DNA of 64,000 bases from Longimicrobiales bacterium (GTDB lineage Bacteria; Gemmatimonadota; Gemmatimonadetes; Longimicrobiales; Gaopeijiaceae): contig OX639991.1 in NCBI GenBank assembly GCA_951828585.1, positions 62,001 to 126,000 on the forward strand. Reading direction: 5' to 3'. Below, one piece after another: positions 1 to 8,433 of the stretch (position 1 is its first letter; every line of letters begins with the position of its first letter). Both the position numbers and the translations under genes were made by a program. A model generated the notes under the pieces. It saw only the letters and a program-made list of their open reading frames with translations. It made no database searches and was not told where the DNA came from.

Positions 1-1
1 T

Positions 2-124
2 GGAAGACTCGAGATCACGATGACCGAGCGCTTCGGGGCTGTCGAGGCGGAGCTGGCAGCGCAGGCGGCGAGAATGGAGCTGCTGCTGGAGGGGCTCGAC
101 ATCACTGTGACCCCCCGGAAGTAG
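2..124 (+). CDS. C-terminal fragment of an unidentified protein
   Basis: An open frame enters from the left edge and stops at TAG 122-124, leaving 40 codons. The visible part is rich in Glu, Ala and Leu (for example ERFGAVEAELAAQAARMELL), which suggests an amphipathic helix or coiled coil, and it ends in TVTPRK. The coding strand is opposite to comEC, whose stop lies only 12 nt further on, so the two genes converge. The fragment is too short to assign to a family, and its reality rests only on frame openness and composition. Confidence 0.4.
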   Translation, partial: GRLEITMTERFGAVEAELAAQAARMELLLEGLDITVTPRK

Positions 125-135
125 CGCGTCGCCAC

Positions 136-2412
136 CTACCGCCGAGACCCCTTCACCGTCACCGTCCCGTCCTTGCGCGCCGTGAGGGTGACCGTTCCAT
201 GCAGGTCGGTGCGGTAGACGCGCGTGCCCGCACGCTCCAGCCGGGCCAGCACGGCCGGGTCGGGGTGGCCGTAGCGGTTGCGGGCGCCGACCGAGATGAG
301 GGCGTAACCGGGCGATGTGGCCCGCACGAAGGCCTCCGAGGTCGAGGTGCGGCTGCCGTGATGCCCCACCTTGAGCGCGGTGACGCGGCCCTGGCCGAGG
401 AGGCGGTCCTCGATGGCGGCGTCGGCGTCGCCGGTCAGCAGGGCCGAGAACTCGCCGTACGTGACGCGCAGCACGACGGACCAGGCGTTGGGGTCGGGGT
501 GGGCGGGGGAATGGGTGGATGGGCCGCCGGGGCCGGGGCTGAGGACCTCGAAGTCGACGCCGTCGAGGGTCCAGGCGTCGCCGGCGACGGCGCGGCGCCA
601 TGGAATGTCGGCGCGGCGGGCCTCTTCGGCGCCCAGCATGTGGCCGCTCTGGCCGACGCTGAAGCCGGGACCGAGGACCGCGCCGGTCCGGACGTTGCGG
701 AGCACGGCCGCGAGTCCCCCCGCGTGGTCCTCGTCGGGGTGGGAGAGGATGACGGCCTCCAGACGGCGGGCGCCCTGGCCGTGCAGATACGGCACCACCC
801 TCGTGAGGCCCGCGTCGGAGCCGCCGAAGCCGCGCGGCCCCGCGTCCACGAGGAGCCAGCGGCCGCGCGGGGTGCGGAGCGCGATCGCGTCGCCCTGCCC
901 GACGTCGATGGCCACGATGTGGAGCGCGCCCCTTCCCGCCAGCGACAACGCCGCCTGGCCGGCCCACAGCACCGCGAAGGCCGAGAGCGCCGAGACGGTG
1001 GCGCGCACCGCCGGGCGGGTGCGCCACTGGGCGCCGGTGGCGAGCAGGAGCGGCAGGAGCGCCCCCGTGGTGAGGAGCGCGGCTTCGCGGGGCGTGACCT
1101 GCGCCACCGTTCCGGGCAGGTCGCCCAGCGCGGCCGCCACCGATGTGACGGTGTGCAGCAGTCCCTCGGCGCCCGCCCCGACGATCGCGGCGCCGGGAAT
1201 GTGCAGCATGTCCATGACTATCGTGAGGATCACGCCGGGCACCGCGGCGGCCACCAGCGGGGTGAGCACGAGGGAGGAGGGGAGGGAGAGGAGGGGGATC
1301 TGGCCGAAGTGGTAGGCGAGGACGGGCGCGGTGAAGACCGAGGCGCCCAGCCCGGCCGCCACGGGTGATGCGATCCAGGCGCGGCCGCGGTGGGCGGGCC
1401 AGTGCCGCAAGATCCAGCGGGTCATGACGAGGATGCCGGCCGTGCCCGCCACGGTGAGCTGGAAGCCGGCGCCGGCCACGACCGAGGGGCGGAGCAGCGC
1501 GAGCATCAGCATGGAGAGGCCGAGGGCGCCCAGCGCGCGGGCGGGGGTCTGGCGCAGGCGTCCGAGCACAAAGGCGCTGGTCATCCAGGCGGCGCGCGTG
1601 GCCGAGGTGGGGGCGCCGATGAGGAGGACGTAGGCCCAGACGCCGGTCGCCATGGCGGCGGCGCGGGTGCGGGGGGGGCGGCCGGCCAGCGCGATGAGCC
1701 CGCCGAGCAGCGCCGCGATCACGCCGACGTGAAATCCGGAGATCGAGAGGAGATGGGCGCTTCCCGAGCGCGCGAAGGCGTCCCAGAGCTCGCGGGGGAT
1801 GCCGTCGCGCTCGGCCAGCACCAGCGCCGAGGCCACCCCGGCCTGCGCGCCGAGCCTGCGGTCGAGAGCCAGGGCGGCGCGTCCCCGGATGGCCGATCGG
1901 ACGCGGTCGGTCCAGGGCACGGGGTCCGCGTGGCCTTCGAGTTCCTCAACCGACGACGCGCTCAGGTAGACCGTCACCGAGCCGTCGGGGCGTTCGGAGC
2001 GGAACCAGCGCCCTTCCACCGTCACCGGGCGGGCCTCGGGCGGCGCTCCCGCGCGGGAGTAGACCCGGACCGGGGCCCCGCATCCCCCGTCCCCCCCCGA
2101 AGTCACCCGCAGCGAGGACGCCCCTTCGGCGCTGGACCGGATGAAGTACCCCGTCACCGACGTTTCGGCACCATCCCTGACGGATGCGTTGCAGGCCTCG
2201 CGGGCACGGTGGTCGGCCGTCCCCCACGCCAGCCCCGCCACGAAGCACACAAGCAGCGATATGGCACGGCTGCGCGGGCCGCGCCATAGCAGAATGGGAA
2301 CCGCCAGGACCAGGAGTGTGAGGAGGGTTCGGTCGAACCCGAGGGCCGTGCTGGCCGCCGCGCCCGCGGCGAAACCGGTGGCCGTCCACAGAATCGGGGG
2401 CGCGCCCCTCAC
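136..2412 (-). CDS. comEC: ComEC/Rec2-type DNA uptake channel
   Basis: This 758-residue inner-membrane protein would pass single-stranded DNA into the cytoplasm during natural transformation. The N-terminal hydrophobic region (about 1-65) is followed by a soluble OB-like section (about 70-165), then the polytopic Competence domain with the hallmark LLSISGFHVG at about 220-229. The C-terminal metallo-beta-lactamase-like domain starts near residue 497 (VAIDVGQGDAI), with SHPDEDH at about 557-563 and VGHHGS near 682. Length and domain order are those of full ComEC. The start is a GTG that shares GTGA with the stop of the small lapA-like gene, so translation is probably coupled. Other competence genes are not visible here, so active transformation is an inference. 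Confidence 0.93.
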   Translation of the reverse strand: MRGAPPILWTATGFAAGAAASTALGFDRTLLTLLVLAVPILLWRGPRSRAISLLVCFVAGLAWGTADHRAREACNASVRDGAETSVTGYFIRSSAEGASSLRVTSGGDGGCGAPVRVYSRAGAPPEARPVTVEGRWFRSERPDGSVTVYLSASSVEELEGHADPVPWTDRVRSAIRGRAALALDRRLGAQAGVASALVLAERDGIPRELWDAFARSGSAHLLSISGFHVGVIAALLGGLIALAGRPPRTRAAAMATGVWAYVLLIGAPTSATRAAWMTSAFVLGRLRQTPARALGALGLSMLMLALLRPSVVAGAGFQLTVAGTAGILVMTRWILRHWPAHRGRAWIASPVAAGLGASVFTAPVLAYHFGQIPLLSLPSSLVLTPLVAAAVPGVILTIVMDMLHIPGAAIVGAGAEGLLHTVTSVAAALGDLPGTVAQVTPREAALLTTGALLPLLLATGAQWRTRPAVRATVSALSAFAVLWAGQAALSLAGRGALHIVAIDVGQGDAIALRTPRGRWLLVDAGPRGFGGSDAGLTRVVPYLHGQGARRLEAVILSHPDEDHAGGLAAVLRNVRTGAVLGPGFSVGQSGHMLGAEEARRADIPWRRAVAGDAWTLDGVDFEVLSPGPGGPSTHSPAHPDPNAWSVVLRVTYGEFSALLTGDADAAIEDRLLGQGRVTALKVGHHGSRTSTSEAFVRATSPGYALISVGARNRYGHPDPAVLARLERAGTRVYRTDLHGTVTLTARKDGTVTVKGSRR

Positions 2413-2717
2413 TCCAGTCGCATGTCTCCCTGCCCGTGTTCATCGTAAGTCCGGCGGGCCGAACGCTCCGCCAGGCTGTCCCGTTCCTGCCGCTCGCGGA
2501 GCAGCCGCCGCACCTTGAGGTCGGCGTTGAGTCCCGCCGCCAGCACCACGCCCATGCCCACCACCATGCCGCCGAACGCCACAAAGGTGACGGGAACGCG
2601 GCTCAAGGTGAAGAGGCCCAGATTGATGCTGACGAATCGCCCCGAGTTTCCCATGGCGAAGAGCACGCCCAGCACCAGGACCACCACCAGCGCCAACCAC
2701 ATGGCGAAACGGCGCAT
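2409..2717 (-). CDS. LapA-domain (DUF1049) small membrane protein
   Basis: A protein of about 102 residues with two hydrophobic segments (FAMWLALVVVLVLGVLFAM and VTFVAFGGMVVGMGVVLAA), a central FVSINLGLFTLSRVPV strand region and a charged tail (LKVRRLLRERQERDSL), the architecture of LapA/DUF1049 proteins linked to lipopolysaccharide assembly. An ATG at 2753 in the same frame would overlap miaB by 32 nt. I prefer the ATG at 2717, because GGAGG lies 9 nt upstream and the gene then begins 4 nt after the miaB stop. Its own stop overlaps the comEC GTG. The function is inferred from topology and family resemblance only. Confidence 0.8.
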   Translation of the reverse strand: MRRFAMWLALVVVLVLGVLFAMGNSGRFVSINLGLFTLSRVPVTFVAFGGMVVGMGVVLAAGLNADLKVRRLLRERQERDSLAERSARRTYDEHGQGDMRLE

Positions 2718-2721
2718 CCGG

Positions 2722-4152
2722 TCAGGCCTCCGGCGACGTTGGGGAGGACGCAACCTTCTCGCCGCCAGGGCGTTGGGCGATGAAGGTGGGCCCCGTGGTG
2801 TCGATGAGGCGCACCGTAAGGTAGCTGCCGATTTCGGTGCGCGTCCCCGGAACCACCACGGCCTTGTTGCGCCGGGTGCGGCCGAGCACCATGCCGAAGG
2901 ACTTGGCCGGACGCTCGACCAGGATCTCCTCCACCCGGCCCACCTCGTCCTGGTTGATCTCGGCCTGCACGAACCGGGTCGCCCCGATGAGCCGGTTCAG
3001 ACGGTCGCGGGCAACGTCTTCCGGTACGAACCACTCCCTGGGGAACCGGGTCGCGGGCGTGCCGGGGCGCTCGCTGTACCGATAGGTGAACGCCTCGTCG
3101 AAGCGGATCTCGGACAGGAAGCTGATCGTCTGCTCGAAGTCGTCGTCGGTCTCGCCGGGGAAGGCCGCGATGACGTCGGTGGAGAGCGCCACGTCGGGGA
3201 CTCCCGCGCGCAGCATTGCGACCTTCTCCCTGAAGATCTCCTTCGTGTAGCGGCGAACCATGCGCTTCAGCACCGCGTTGCTCCCGGACTGGAGCGGCAG
3301 GTGGAACTGCTCACAGACGGCGGGCTCGGTGGCCATGACCTCGACCAGCTCCCCGGTGACGTCGACGGGATGCGGCGAGGTGAAGCGCACGCGGCGGATG
3401 CCGTCGACCCGGGCCACGCCCCGCAGTAGACGCGCGAAGGACCAGTCTCCGTAACGGTACGAGTTGACGGTCTGCCCCAGAAGGGTGACTTCGGTGATTC
3501 CATCGTCGGCGAGGCCCCGGATTTCGGCGATCACGTCGTCGGGATCGCGGTTCTTTTCCGGCCCCCGCACGTACGGCACGATGCAGAAGGTGCAGCGGTG
3601 GTTGCAGCCCCGCTGGACCGGGACCCAGGCGGTCACGCGCGAGCGCCGGCGCTGCTCCAGACCCAGGTAGTTCTCGTCGAGCGAGAGGTCCAGCACCGAA
3701 AGACGCCTGCCGGGGCGGCCGGGGCGCGGCACCACCTCCTCCAGCACCCGGCCCAGGTGGCGGTAGCCGTCCGGTCCCATGACCAGGTCCACGGCGCGCA
3801 CATTGCCGAGCAGCGATTCCCCCATGCGCTGGGCCATGCACCCCGTGACCCCGAGCACCATCCAGGGGCGCTCGCGCCGGAGGCCGCTGAGCTGGCCGAT
3901 GCGTCCCAGCACCCGTTCCTCGGCGTTCTCGCGGATCGCGCAGGTGTTGACCAGGATGACGTCGGCCTCCTCGGGCGCACCCGCGATCTCGTACCCCTCC
4001 TTCACGAGCACGCCCTCCATGAGTTCGCCGTCGGCGATGTTCATCTGGCAGCCGTAGGTCTCGACGTAGGCGCGCTTCCCGCGGTCGTCGTGCGCGGGCG
4101 CACCGCCACCGCCGTGTCGGGCGTTCGGTGCGGATGTCGGTTTCTTGTCCAT
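2722..4152 (-). CDS. miaB: tRNA-2-methylthio-N6-dimethylallyladenosine synthase MiaB
   Basis: A radical-SAM methylthiotransferase that adds the 2-methylthio group to i6A37 of tRNAs reading UNN codons. The N-terminal MTTase domain has the three cluster cysteines C35 (ETYGCQMN), C71 (NTCAIREN) and C105 (TGCMAQR). The radical SAM cluster motif is C183-x3-C187-x2-C190 in RGCNHRCTFCIVPY, and a TRAM domain closes the protein (PAKSFGMVLGRTRRNKAVVV). At 476 residues it is of normal length, with a 25-residue low-complexity N-terminal extension. It lies 24 nt downstream of mtaB, its paralogue acting on t6A37, so both tRNA-37 methylthiolations are encoded side by side. Confidence 0.96.
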   Translation of the reverse strand: MDKKPTSAPNARHGGGGAPAHDDRGKRAYVETYGCQMNIADGELMEGVLVKEGYEIAGAPEEADVILVNTCAIRENAEERVLGRIGQLSGLRRERPWMVLGVTGCMAQRMGESLLGNVRAVDLVMGPDGYRHLGRVLEEVVPRPGRPGRRLSVLDLSLDENYLGLEQRRRSRVTAWVPVQRGCNHRCTFCIVPYVRGPEKNRDPDDVIAEIRGLADDGITEVTLLGQTVNSYRYGDWSFARLLRGVARVDGIRRVRFTSPHPVDVTGELVEVMATEPAVCEQFHLPLQSGSNAVLKRMVRRYTKEIFREKVAMLRAGVPDVALSTDVIAAFPGETDDDFEQTISFLSEIRFDEAFTYRYSERPGTPATRFPREWFVPEDVARDRLNRLIGATRFVQAEINQDEVGRVEEILVERPAKSFGMVLGRTRRNKAVVVPGTRTEIGSYLTVRLIDTTGPTFIAQRPGGEKVASSPTSPEA

Positions 4153-4176
4153 TCGCGTCCCCAGGAACAGGCGTCC

Positions 4177-5493
4177 TTAATTCAGGGTGTGCGAGGTGGC
4201 CGCGTCAATGCGAACACCGGTCCCGTCGCCTGACAGACGACCCCGGTGCAGGACCAGCGGATCCGGCGTACGCGCCGATTTCACCGCGACGCGCAGGTAA
4301 TCGCCGGTCAGTGCGGTTCCTCCCGTCCCCTCCATCACCACCTCCACTTCCGCTCCTCCCCGGCGGCGGGCGTAGCGCGCGCCCTTCTCCCCGGCCAGGG
4401 CTCTGAGTTCTCGCCCGCGCTCGCGCGACACGCGTTGGGGGACCGGACCGGAAAGACCGGCCGCCACCGTGCCGTCACGCGGCGAGTACGGGAAGACGTG
4501 AAGGTAGGTGAAGGGCAGTTCCTCGACAAGCGAGAGGGTGCGCGCGTGGTCGCCGGAAGTCTCGCCCGGGAAGCCCGTGATGATGTCGGCGCCCAGCCCG
4601 ATGGAGCCTACCGCGTCGGCGATCTCGAAGGCGCGGCGGCGGTACTGTTCGCGGGTGTGCCAGCGCCTCATGCGGCGCAGCACCGGATCGGCGCCGCTCT
4701 GAAGCGGCATGTGAAGGTGGGGAGCCAGCCGCCCCCCCGAGGTGGACAGGAGATCGATCATGGGGTCGTCGATCTCGGTGGCTTCGATGCTGCCCAGGCG
4801 GAAGCGCGGACCCGGGACCTCGTTCAGGAGGCGGCGGACCAGGGCGGTGAGCGAGCCGCGCGGGTCGAGATCGCGGCCGTAATGACCGATGTGCACGCCC
4901 GTGACGACCAGTTCGGGGTGACTGCGGGCCAGCGCGCGGGCTTCGGCCACCACGCGGTCCGGGTGTCGGCTGCGGCTCCGTCCCCGCGCCAGCCGGGTGG
5001 CGCAGAAGGCGCACTTGCGGTCGCAGCCGTCCTGGACCTTGAGCCAACCGCGGGTGGCGCCGGCGCGGCGCCTGAGCACCTCGGCGCCCACGCCCTCCAT
5101 GTGGGTGCGTTCGAGTGCGGCGCGGGATCCCAACTGCACGAGCCGGCCGGGTCCCAGCGCGCGGGAGGCGGCGGCCAGCACCTCGGCCGGGTCGTGCCCC
5201 TCGACGACCGCGGACACCCCGTCCATGGCCCGGTACTCGCGGGCGCGAAGCACGGCGGAGCATCCGGCCACCACAATCTCCGCGCCCGGGTTGCGGCGCC
5301 TGGCCCGGCGGATGTAGCGGCGGGCGTCGGCGTCGGCCCGGTTGGTGACGGTGCAGGTGTTGATCACGCACAGGTCGGCGTCATCGAGGGGCGCGGGGTG
5401 GCCGGTGGCGAGTCCCCCCTCGAGGCGTTGGCGCATGCGTTCCGTGTCGTACTGGTTCGCCTTGCAGCCGAAGGTCCTGTAGTGGACGCGCAC
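4177..5493 (-). CDS. mtaB: MtaB, threonylcarbamoyladenosine tRNA methylthiotransferase
   Basis: A radical-SAM enzyme converting t6A37 to ms2t6A37 in ANN-decoding tRNAs. MTTase cysteines are C10 (RTFGCKANQYD), C47 (NTCTVTNRADADARR, typical of MtaB and not MiaB) and C78. The SAM cluster motif is C157-x3-C161-x2-C164 in DGCDRKCAFC. The frame stays open upstream through two copies of a repeat element to 5826, which would give a 549-residue protein, but that N-terminus is translated repeat. GTG at 5493 (VRVHYRTFGCK) gives 438 residues, the usual size. No clear Shine-Dalgarno precedes this GTG, so the exact start remains uncertain. Confidence 0.93.
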   Translation of the reverse strand: MRVHYRTFGCKANQYDTERMRQRLEGGLATGHPAPLDDADLCVINTCTVTNRADADARRYIRRARRRNPGAEIVVAGCSAVLRAREYRAMDGVSAVVEGHDPAEVLAAASRALGPGRLVQLGSRAALERTHMEGVGAEVLRRRAGATRGWLKVQDGCDRKCAFCATRLARGRSRSRHPDRVVAEARALARSHPELVVTGVHIGHYGRDLDPRGSLTALVRRLLNEVPGPRFRLGSIEATEIDDPMIDLLSTSGGRLAPHLHMPLQSGADPVLRRMRRWHTREQYRRRAFEIADAVGSIGLGADIITGFPGETSGDHARTLSLVEELPFTYLHVFPYSPRDGTVAAGLSGPVPQRVSRERGRELRALAGEKGARYARRRGGAEVEVVMEGTGGTALTGDYLRVAVKSARTPDPLVLHRGRLSGDGTGVRIDAATSHTLN

Positions 5494-5523
5494 GGAACGG
5501 GGGTCGGAGGCGCCGCGGCCTAG

Positions 5524-5692
5524 CAGCCCGTGGACAAAGCCGCCCGAGCACCGAGAGCGGCGAGGCGCCGGGCTGGCAAGGCGCGACGAGAGGGGAATAG
5601 CAGGGCTATTCGCCCGAGGAGCAACGCAGAGCGAAGCGGTCCAGCCCGGATGCACCGCCGCTCGAATGCCGGGGGGGGTTGTCCGCGGGCTG
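5524..5692. mobile_element. Short inverted-repeat element, copy A (MITE-like)
   Basis: A 169-bp non-coding element. Its ends CAGCCCGTGGACAA (from 5524) and TTGTCCGCGGGCTG (to 5692) are inverted repeats with one mismatch. An internal hairpin GAATAGC-AGG-GCTATTC lies at 5595-5611. Copy B follows after 2 bp, and a third copy is at 32438-32606. The outer borders of the A+B pair are flanked by the direct repeat GCCTAG (5518-5523 and 5864-5869). No transposase is encoded, so mobilisation in trans would be needed. The minus-strand frame is open through the element, which artificially lengthens the mtaB frame. Confidence 0.8.
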
Positions 5693-5694
5693 CC

Positions 5695-5864
5695 CAGCCC
5701 GTGGACAAAGCCGCCCGAGCACCGAGAGCGGCGAGGCGCCGGGCTGGCAAGGCGCGACGAGAGGGGAATAGCAGGGCTATTCGCCCGAGGAGCAACGCAG
5801 AGCGAAGCGGTCCAGCGCGGATGCATCGCCGCTCGAATGCCGGGGGGATTCTATCCACGGACTG
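5695..5864. mobile_element. Short inverted-repeat element, copy B (MITE-like)
   Basis: A second, nearly identical copy at a 171-bp period from copy A, starting CAGCCCGTGGACAA and ending TATCCACGGACTG, so the right end has diverged a little more. The internal hairpin GAATAGC-AGG-GCTATTC is the same as in copy A. The right border abuts the stop codon of the outer-membrane protein gene (TAG, complement of 5866-5868), which falls in the flanking GCCTAG repeat. Head-to-tail arrangement of A and B could come from insertion next to an existing copy or from duplication of one copy. Confidence 0.8.
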
Positions 5865-5865
5865 C

Positions 5866-7071
5866 CTAGAACCGGGAGATGCCGACGGTGACGGTGGCCC
5901 GCCAGAAACGCTCATCCAGGGGGGCGCTCCAGCGGCTGCCCCTTTCGAAGGCCAGGTCCATCCATCCCAGGCGGTTGTCCTCGGTTTCGACCAGGTTGAG
6001 ACCCACTCCCAACGACCAGATCGACTCCACGGGATCCTCGGATTCGAACCGGAAGGGGGGCGTGAGGCGCCGGTAGCCGAAACGCACCGGCAGACTGCGG
6101 GATTGGCCGTCGATGACGTGCCATTCCACACCCGCGCCATAGCTCCACCTGCGGTCACTCGTCACGCCCGCCAGGAATCCATCCGATGCGGCCCAGTCCT
6201 GGTAGGCCCCGGAAACACTCAGGGCGAGACGTGGAGACAGACGGCCGGTCGCACCGGCCGAGATGCGCAACGGTACGGAGTAGTGCCCCTCGCCGGGGGC
6301 ATCGTCCCGCGGAAGCTCCCTGAGGGTACCGGACCACTCCGCCGCCCCCGCAAGATGGATCAGGGGGTGGGGATCGAGATTGAAACCGGCCGATACGAGA
6401 TACCCGCTGTAGTTCCAGGCATACTGTTCACGGAAGGAATACACCTCCCCGCCGACGGCAAGGGAATCGAGCTCGCGGTCGAACACACGTTCAAGCTGCC
6501 CGAGGTAGGAGCCCGCCGACACGCCGAGCGACAGACTCGAACCGATCCGCTGCGCCCATCCCAGACGGAGCACTGAGGTTCCACCGTCGTTCCGGTAATT
6601 GTCCTCGACCTCGACTTCGACCTCGTTCAGGATGACGGTGGAATGGCGTTTGGCCACCCAGCGCTGCTCCAGATGACCGGAGAGGGTCGCGGTGACGACG
6701 CCGCCCGCCGACCGCACCGGATACCCGATCCCCAGCAGCGGCAAGCGGGTGGTGCGGCTGGTTCCCGACTGGTCGTCCACGTCGAAACTGCCCCAGCTCG
6801 GCTGCATGGTGACGCCAAAGGTAGGCCAGAGGAGCCGGGCGGACGCAGCTGGGTCGGTGCCTGAAATCTCCACCCGGGCCAGACCGATCCCGAGGTTGCC
6901 CAGGGCGGTGGAGCGCGCATCCAGCGCATGGATGGGGACGCCGAGCGCGCGAAAACCCAGGAACGACTGCGCAGAGGCCGGGGCCGCGGCCGCCAGGACC
7001 GGGAGGAGGGCCGCCGCGAGCCGCGCCGCAACCGGGAATGCCGTGGTACCGCCGCCGTGTGCACTGCTCAT
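5866..7071 (-). CDS. Outer-membrane beta-barrel protein, PorV/FadL-like
   Basis: A 401-residue protein with an N-terminal signal peptide (LAAALLPVLAAAAPASAQS), an early RALGVPIHALDARSTALGN segment like the conserved N-terminus of PorV-type barrels, many alternating amphipathic strands, and a terminal Phe (GISRF), the usual outer-membrane barrel signature. The ligand is unknown. Its ATG overlaps the stop of the preceding lipoprotein gene as ATGA, suggesting the two envelope proteins are made together. The stop codon lies inside the flanking repeat of the inverted-repeat pair, so the insertion ended exactly at the gene's 3' end. Confidence 0.75.
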   Translation of the reverse strand: MSSAHGGGTTAFPVAARLAAALLPVLAAAAPASAQSFLGFRALGVPIHALDARSTALGNLGIGLARVEISGTDPAASARLLWPTFGVTMQPSWGSFDVDDQSGTSRTTRLPLLGIGYPVRSAGGVVTATLSGHLEQRWVAKRHSTVILNEVEVEVEDNYRNDGGTSVLRLGWAQRIGSSLSLGVSAGSYLGQLERVFDRELDSLAVGGEVYSFREQYAWNYSGYLVSAGFNLDPHPLIHLAGAAEWSGTLRELPRDDAPGEGHYSVPLRISAGATGRLSPRLALSVSGAYQDWAASDGFLAGVTSDRRWSYGAGVEWHVIDGQSRSLPVRFGYRRLTPPFRFESEDPVESIWSLGVGLNLVETEDNRLGWMDLAFERGSRWSAPLDERFWRATVTVGISRF

Positions 7072-8423
7072 GTTTCATCGCCAAGCGAGAAGTTCAGAAC
7101 GATCCGCAACGTAGGCGCGGCCAGCGATGTCGGCCCGTCGAAGGACATGTACTCCACCGACAGCGGCTCGAAGGCGGAGAGGACGGCGATGGTCTTTGAG
7201 ACCGGGTCTCCGTCAACCGTCTCGCCGCGCAGAAGATCACGTACGAGTCCCGTGACGGGAAGCTCGACGATCTCCCCGGCGGGGGCCTGGAACCACACGT
7301 CTGGCACCAGCGTGCCGAACGGTCCCGAGCGGGACGGGCCCAGTGGCGACTTCGGCAGAAAGTCCGGGGCCAGCACCGACCGCAGGTCGAGCGGAAGGGT
7401 GTCCGAAGGCGCGAAGGACCGCACCCCCGGGCGCGTGGTGAAGCGCAGCGCCGCGAAGGATACGTGATCGGCGGTGATCTCGACCGGGCACCCCACAATG
7501 TCGCAGAGTTCGTCCGGCCGGTTGAGGACCGAGGGAATATCGAGCTCCATGACCGTTCGCCAGGCGGGCACCCCCCCCACCCGCAGCGTCTTCAGGGGAG
7601 GGCGGGGCACGGGAGCGAATATGAAGGTCCGGTTCTCGGTGCTGGAGGGCACCTGGACGATGGTGTCCGGATTGACGCTCGGTATGGTCTCGAGCCGAAG
7701 CAGCCCCGCGACCACCCGGAGGCGGACGCCCGGCGTGGTCGAGCTGACGAGAACACCCCGGCTGTAGTCGGTGGTGTCCGCCCAGGCGGCGATCCGGGCG
7801 GAGTCGACCCGGATCTTGACGCTGTCACCGGTCTCGGGATCCCAGGTGGAGCTTCCGATCTCCTCGACCGCACCTCCCCCGGGCACCGACCAGAGCTCGC
7901 GGTGGCCGACCGAGTCGATCGCGTACTCCCAGGTGGCGGTCCTGCCATCCCACGGCTCGGTGACGGCCTGCGCGACGATTTCCACGGGTTTGTCGTTGTG
8001 AACGCTCGAGAGGGAGTCGAAGCGCATGACGAGGTGGCCGTGGGTGAAGGTAAGCATGGTGTCCGGCACGTTGGTGCCGGTGGTGTCGAGCACCTGCGCC
8101 GACCTGGGATACCGCCCGAAGCGCAGCAGCGACGAGGCCTCGAGCCCCACCTGGCCGCCACCCCCGCCCTCGCCCCGCGAACCGAAGTCGTGCGCCACGA
8201 AGCCGGCGCCCAGGTCCGACGGCCGCCCGTAGCCGCCGTACACCCTGGCACTACTCGCGAACTCGTCGTACTCCAGGATCACCTCGGTTGCCAGGCCGGA
8301 GCGGACCAGGTCGTCCCGCTCCACGGTGGGCAGGGCCTCCGTGCACGCCCCGGCCGCGGCCAGCAGCGCGACCGCGAGCATGTGGCGGCCAGGCCCGGGC
8401 GGGGTCGGCGTCCGTTCGCTCAT
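7068..8423 (-). CDS. Large secreted lipoprotein of unknown function
   Basis: About 451 residues, beginning with a short basic N-terminus, a hydrophobic core and the lipobox-like AAGAC (Cys about 26), so it should be a lipid-anchored envelope protein. The body has beta-rich, Thr/Val/Asp-rich sequence without a recognised catalytic motif, and an internal run of glycines (EGGGGGQVG). A longer in-frame ATG at 8468 would overlap cdd. The ATG at 8423 leaves a 10-nt gap after cdd and puts the signal peptide in its normal place, so I chose it. The stop overlaps the start of the downstream barrel gene (ATGA), which points to a joint envelope role. Function unknown. Confidence 0.7.
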   Translation of the reverse strand: MSERTPTPPGPGRHMLAVALLAAAGACTEALPTVERDDLVRSGLATEVILEYDEFASSARVYGGYGRPSDLGAGFVAHDFGSRGEGGGGGQVGLEASSLLRFGRYPRSAQVLDTTGTNVPDTMLTFTHGHLVMRFDSLSSVHNDKPVEIVAQAVTEPWDGRTATWEYAIDSVGHRELWSVPGGGAVEEIGSSTWDPETGDSVKIRVDSARIAAWADTTDYSRGVLVSSTTPGVRLRVVAGLLRLETIPSVNPDTIVQVPSSTENRTFIFAPVPRPPLKTLRVGGVPAWRTVMELDIPSVLNRPDELCDIVGCPVEITADHVSFAALRFTTRPGVRSFAPSDTLPLDLRSVLAPDFLPKSPLGPSRSGPFGTLVPDVWFQAPAGEIVELPVTGLVRDLLRGETVDGDPVSKTIAVLSAFEPLSVEYMSFDGPTSLAAPTLRIVLNFSLGDET

Positions 8424-8433
8424 CGGCTTCCCG

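Noticed and set aside
5493-5826. Long N-terminal domain of MtaB
   Set aside because: This part is the translated inverted-repeat pair, also found before mraY, and has no counterpart in MtaB proteins.
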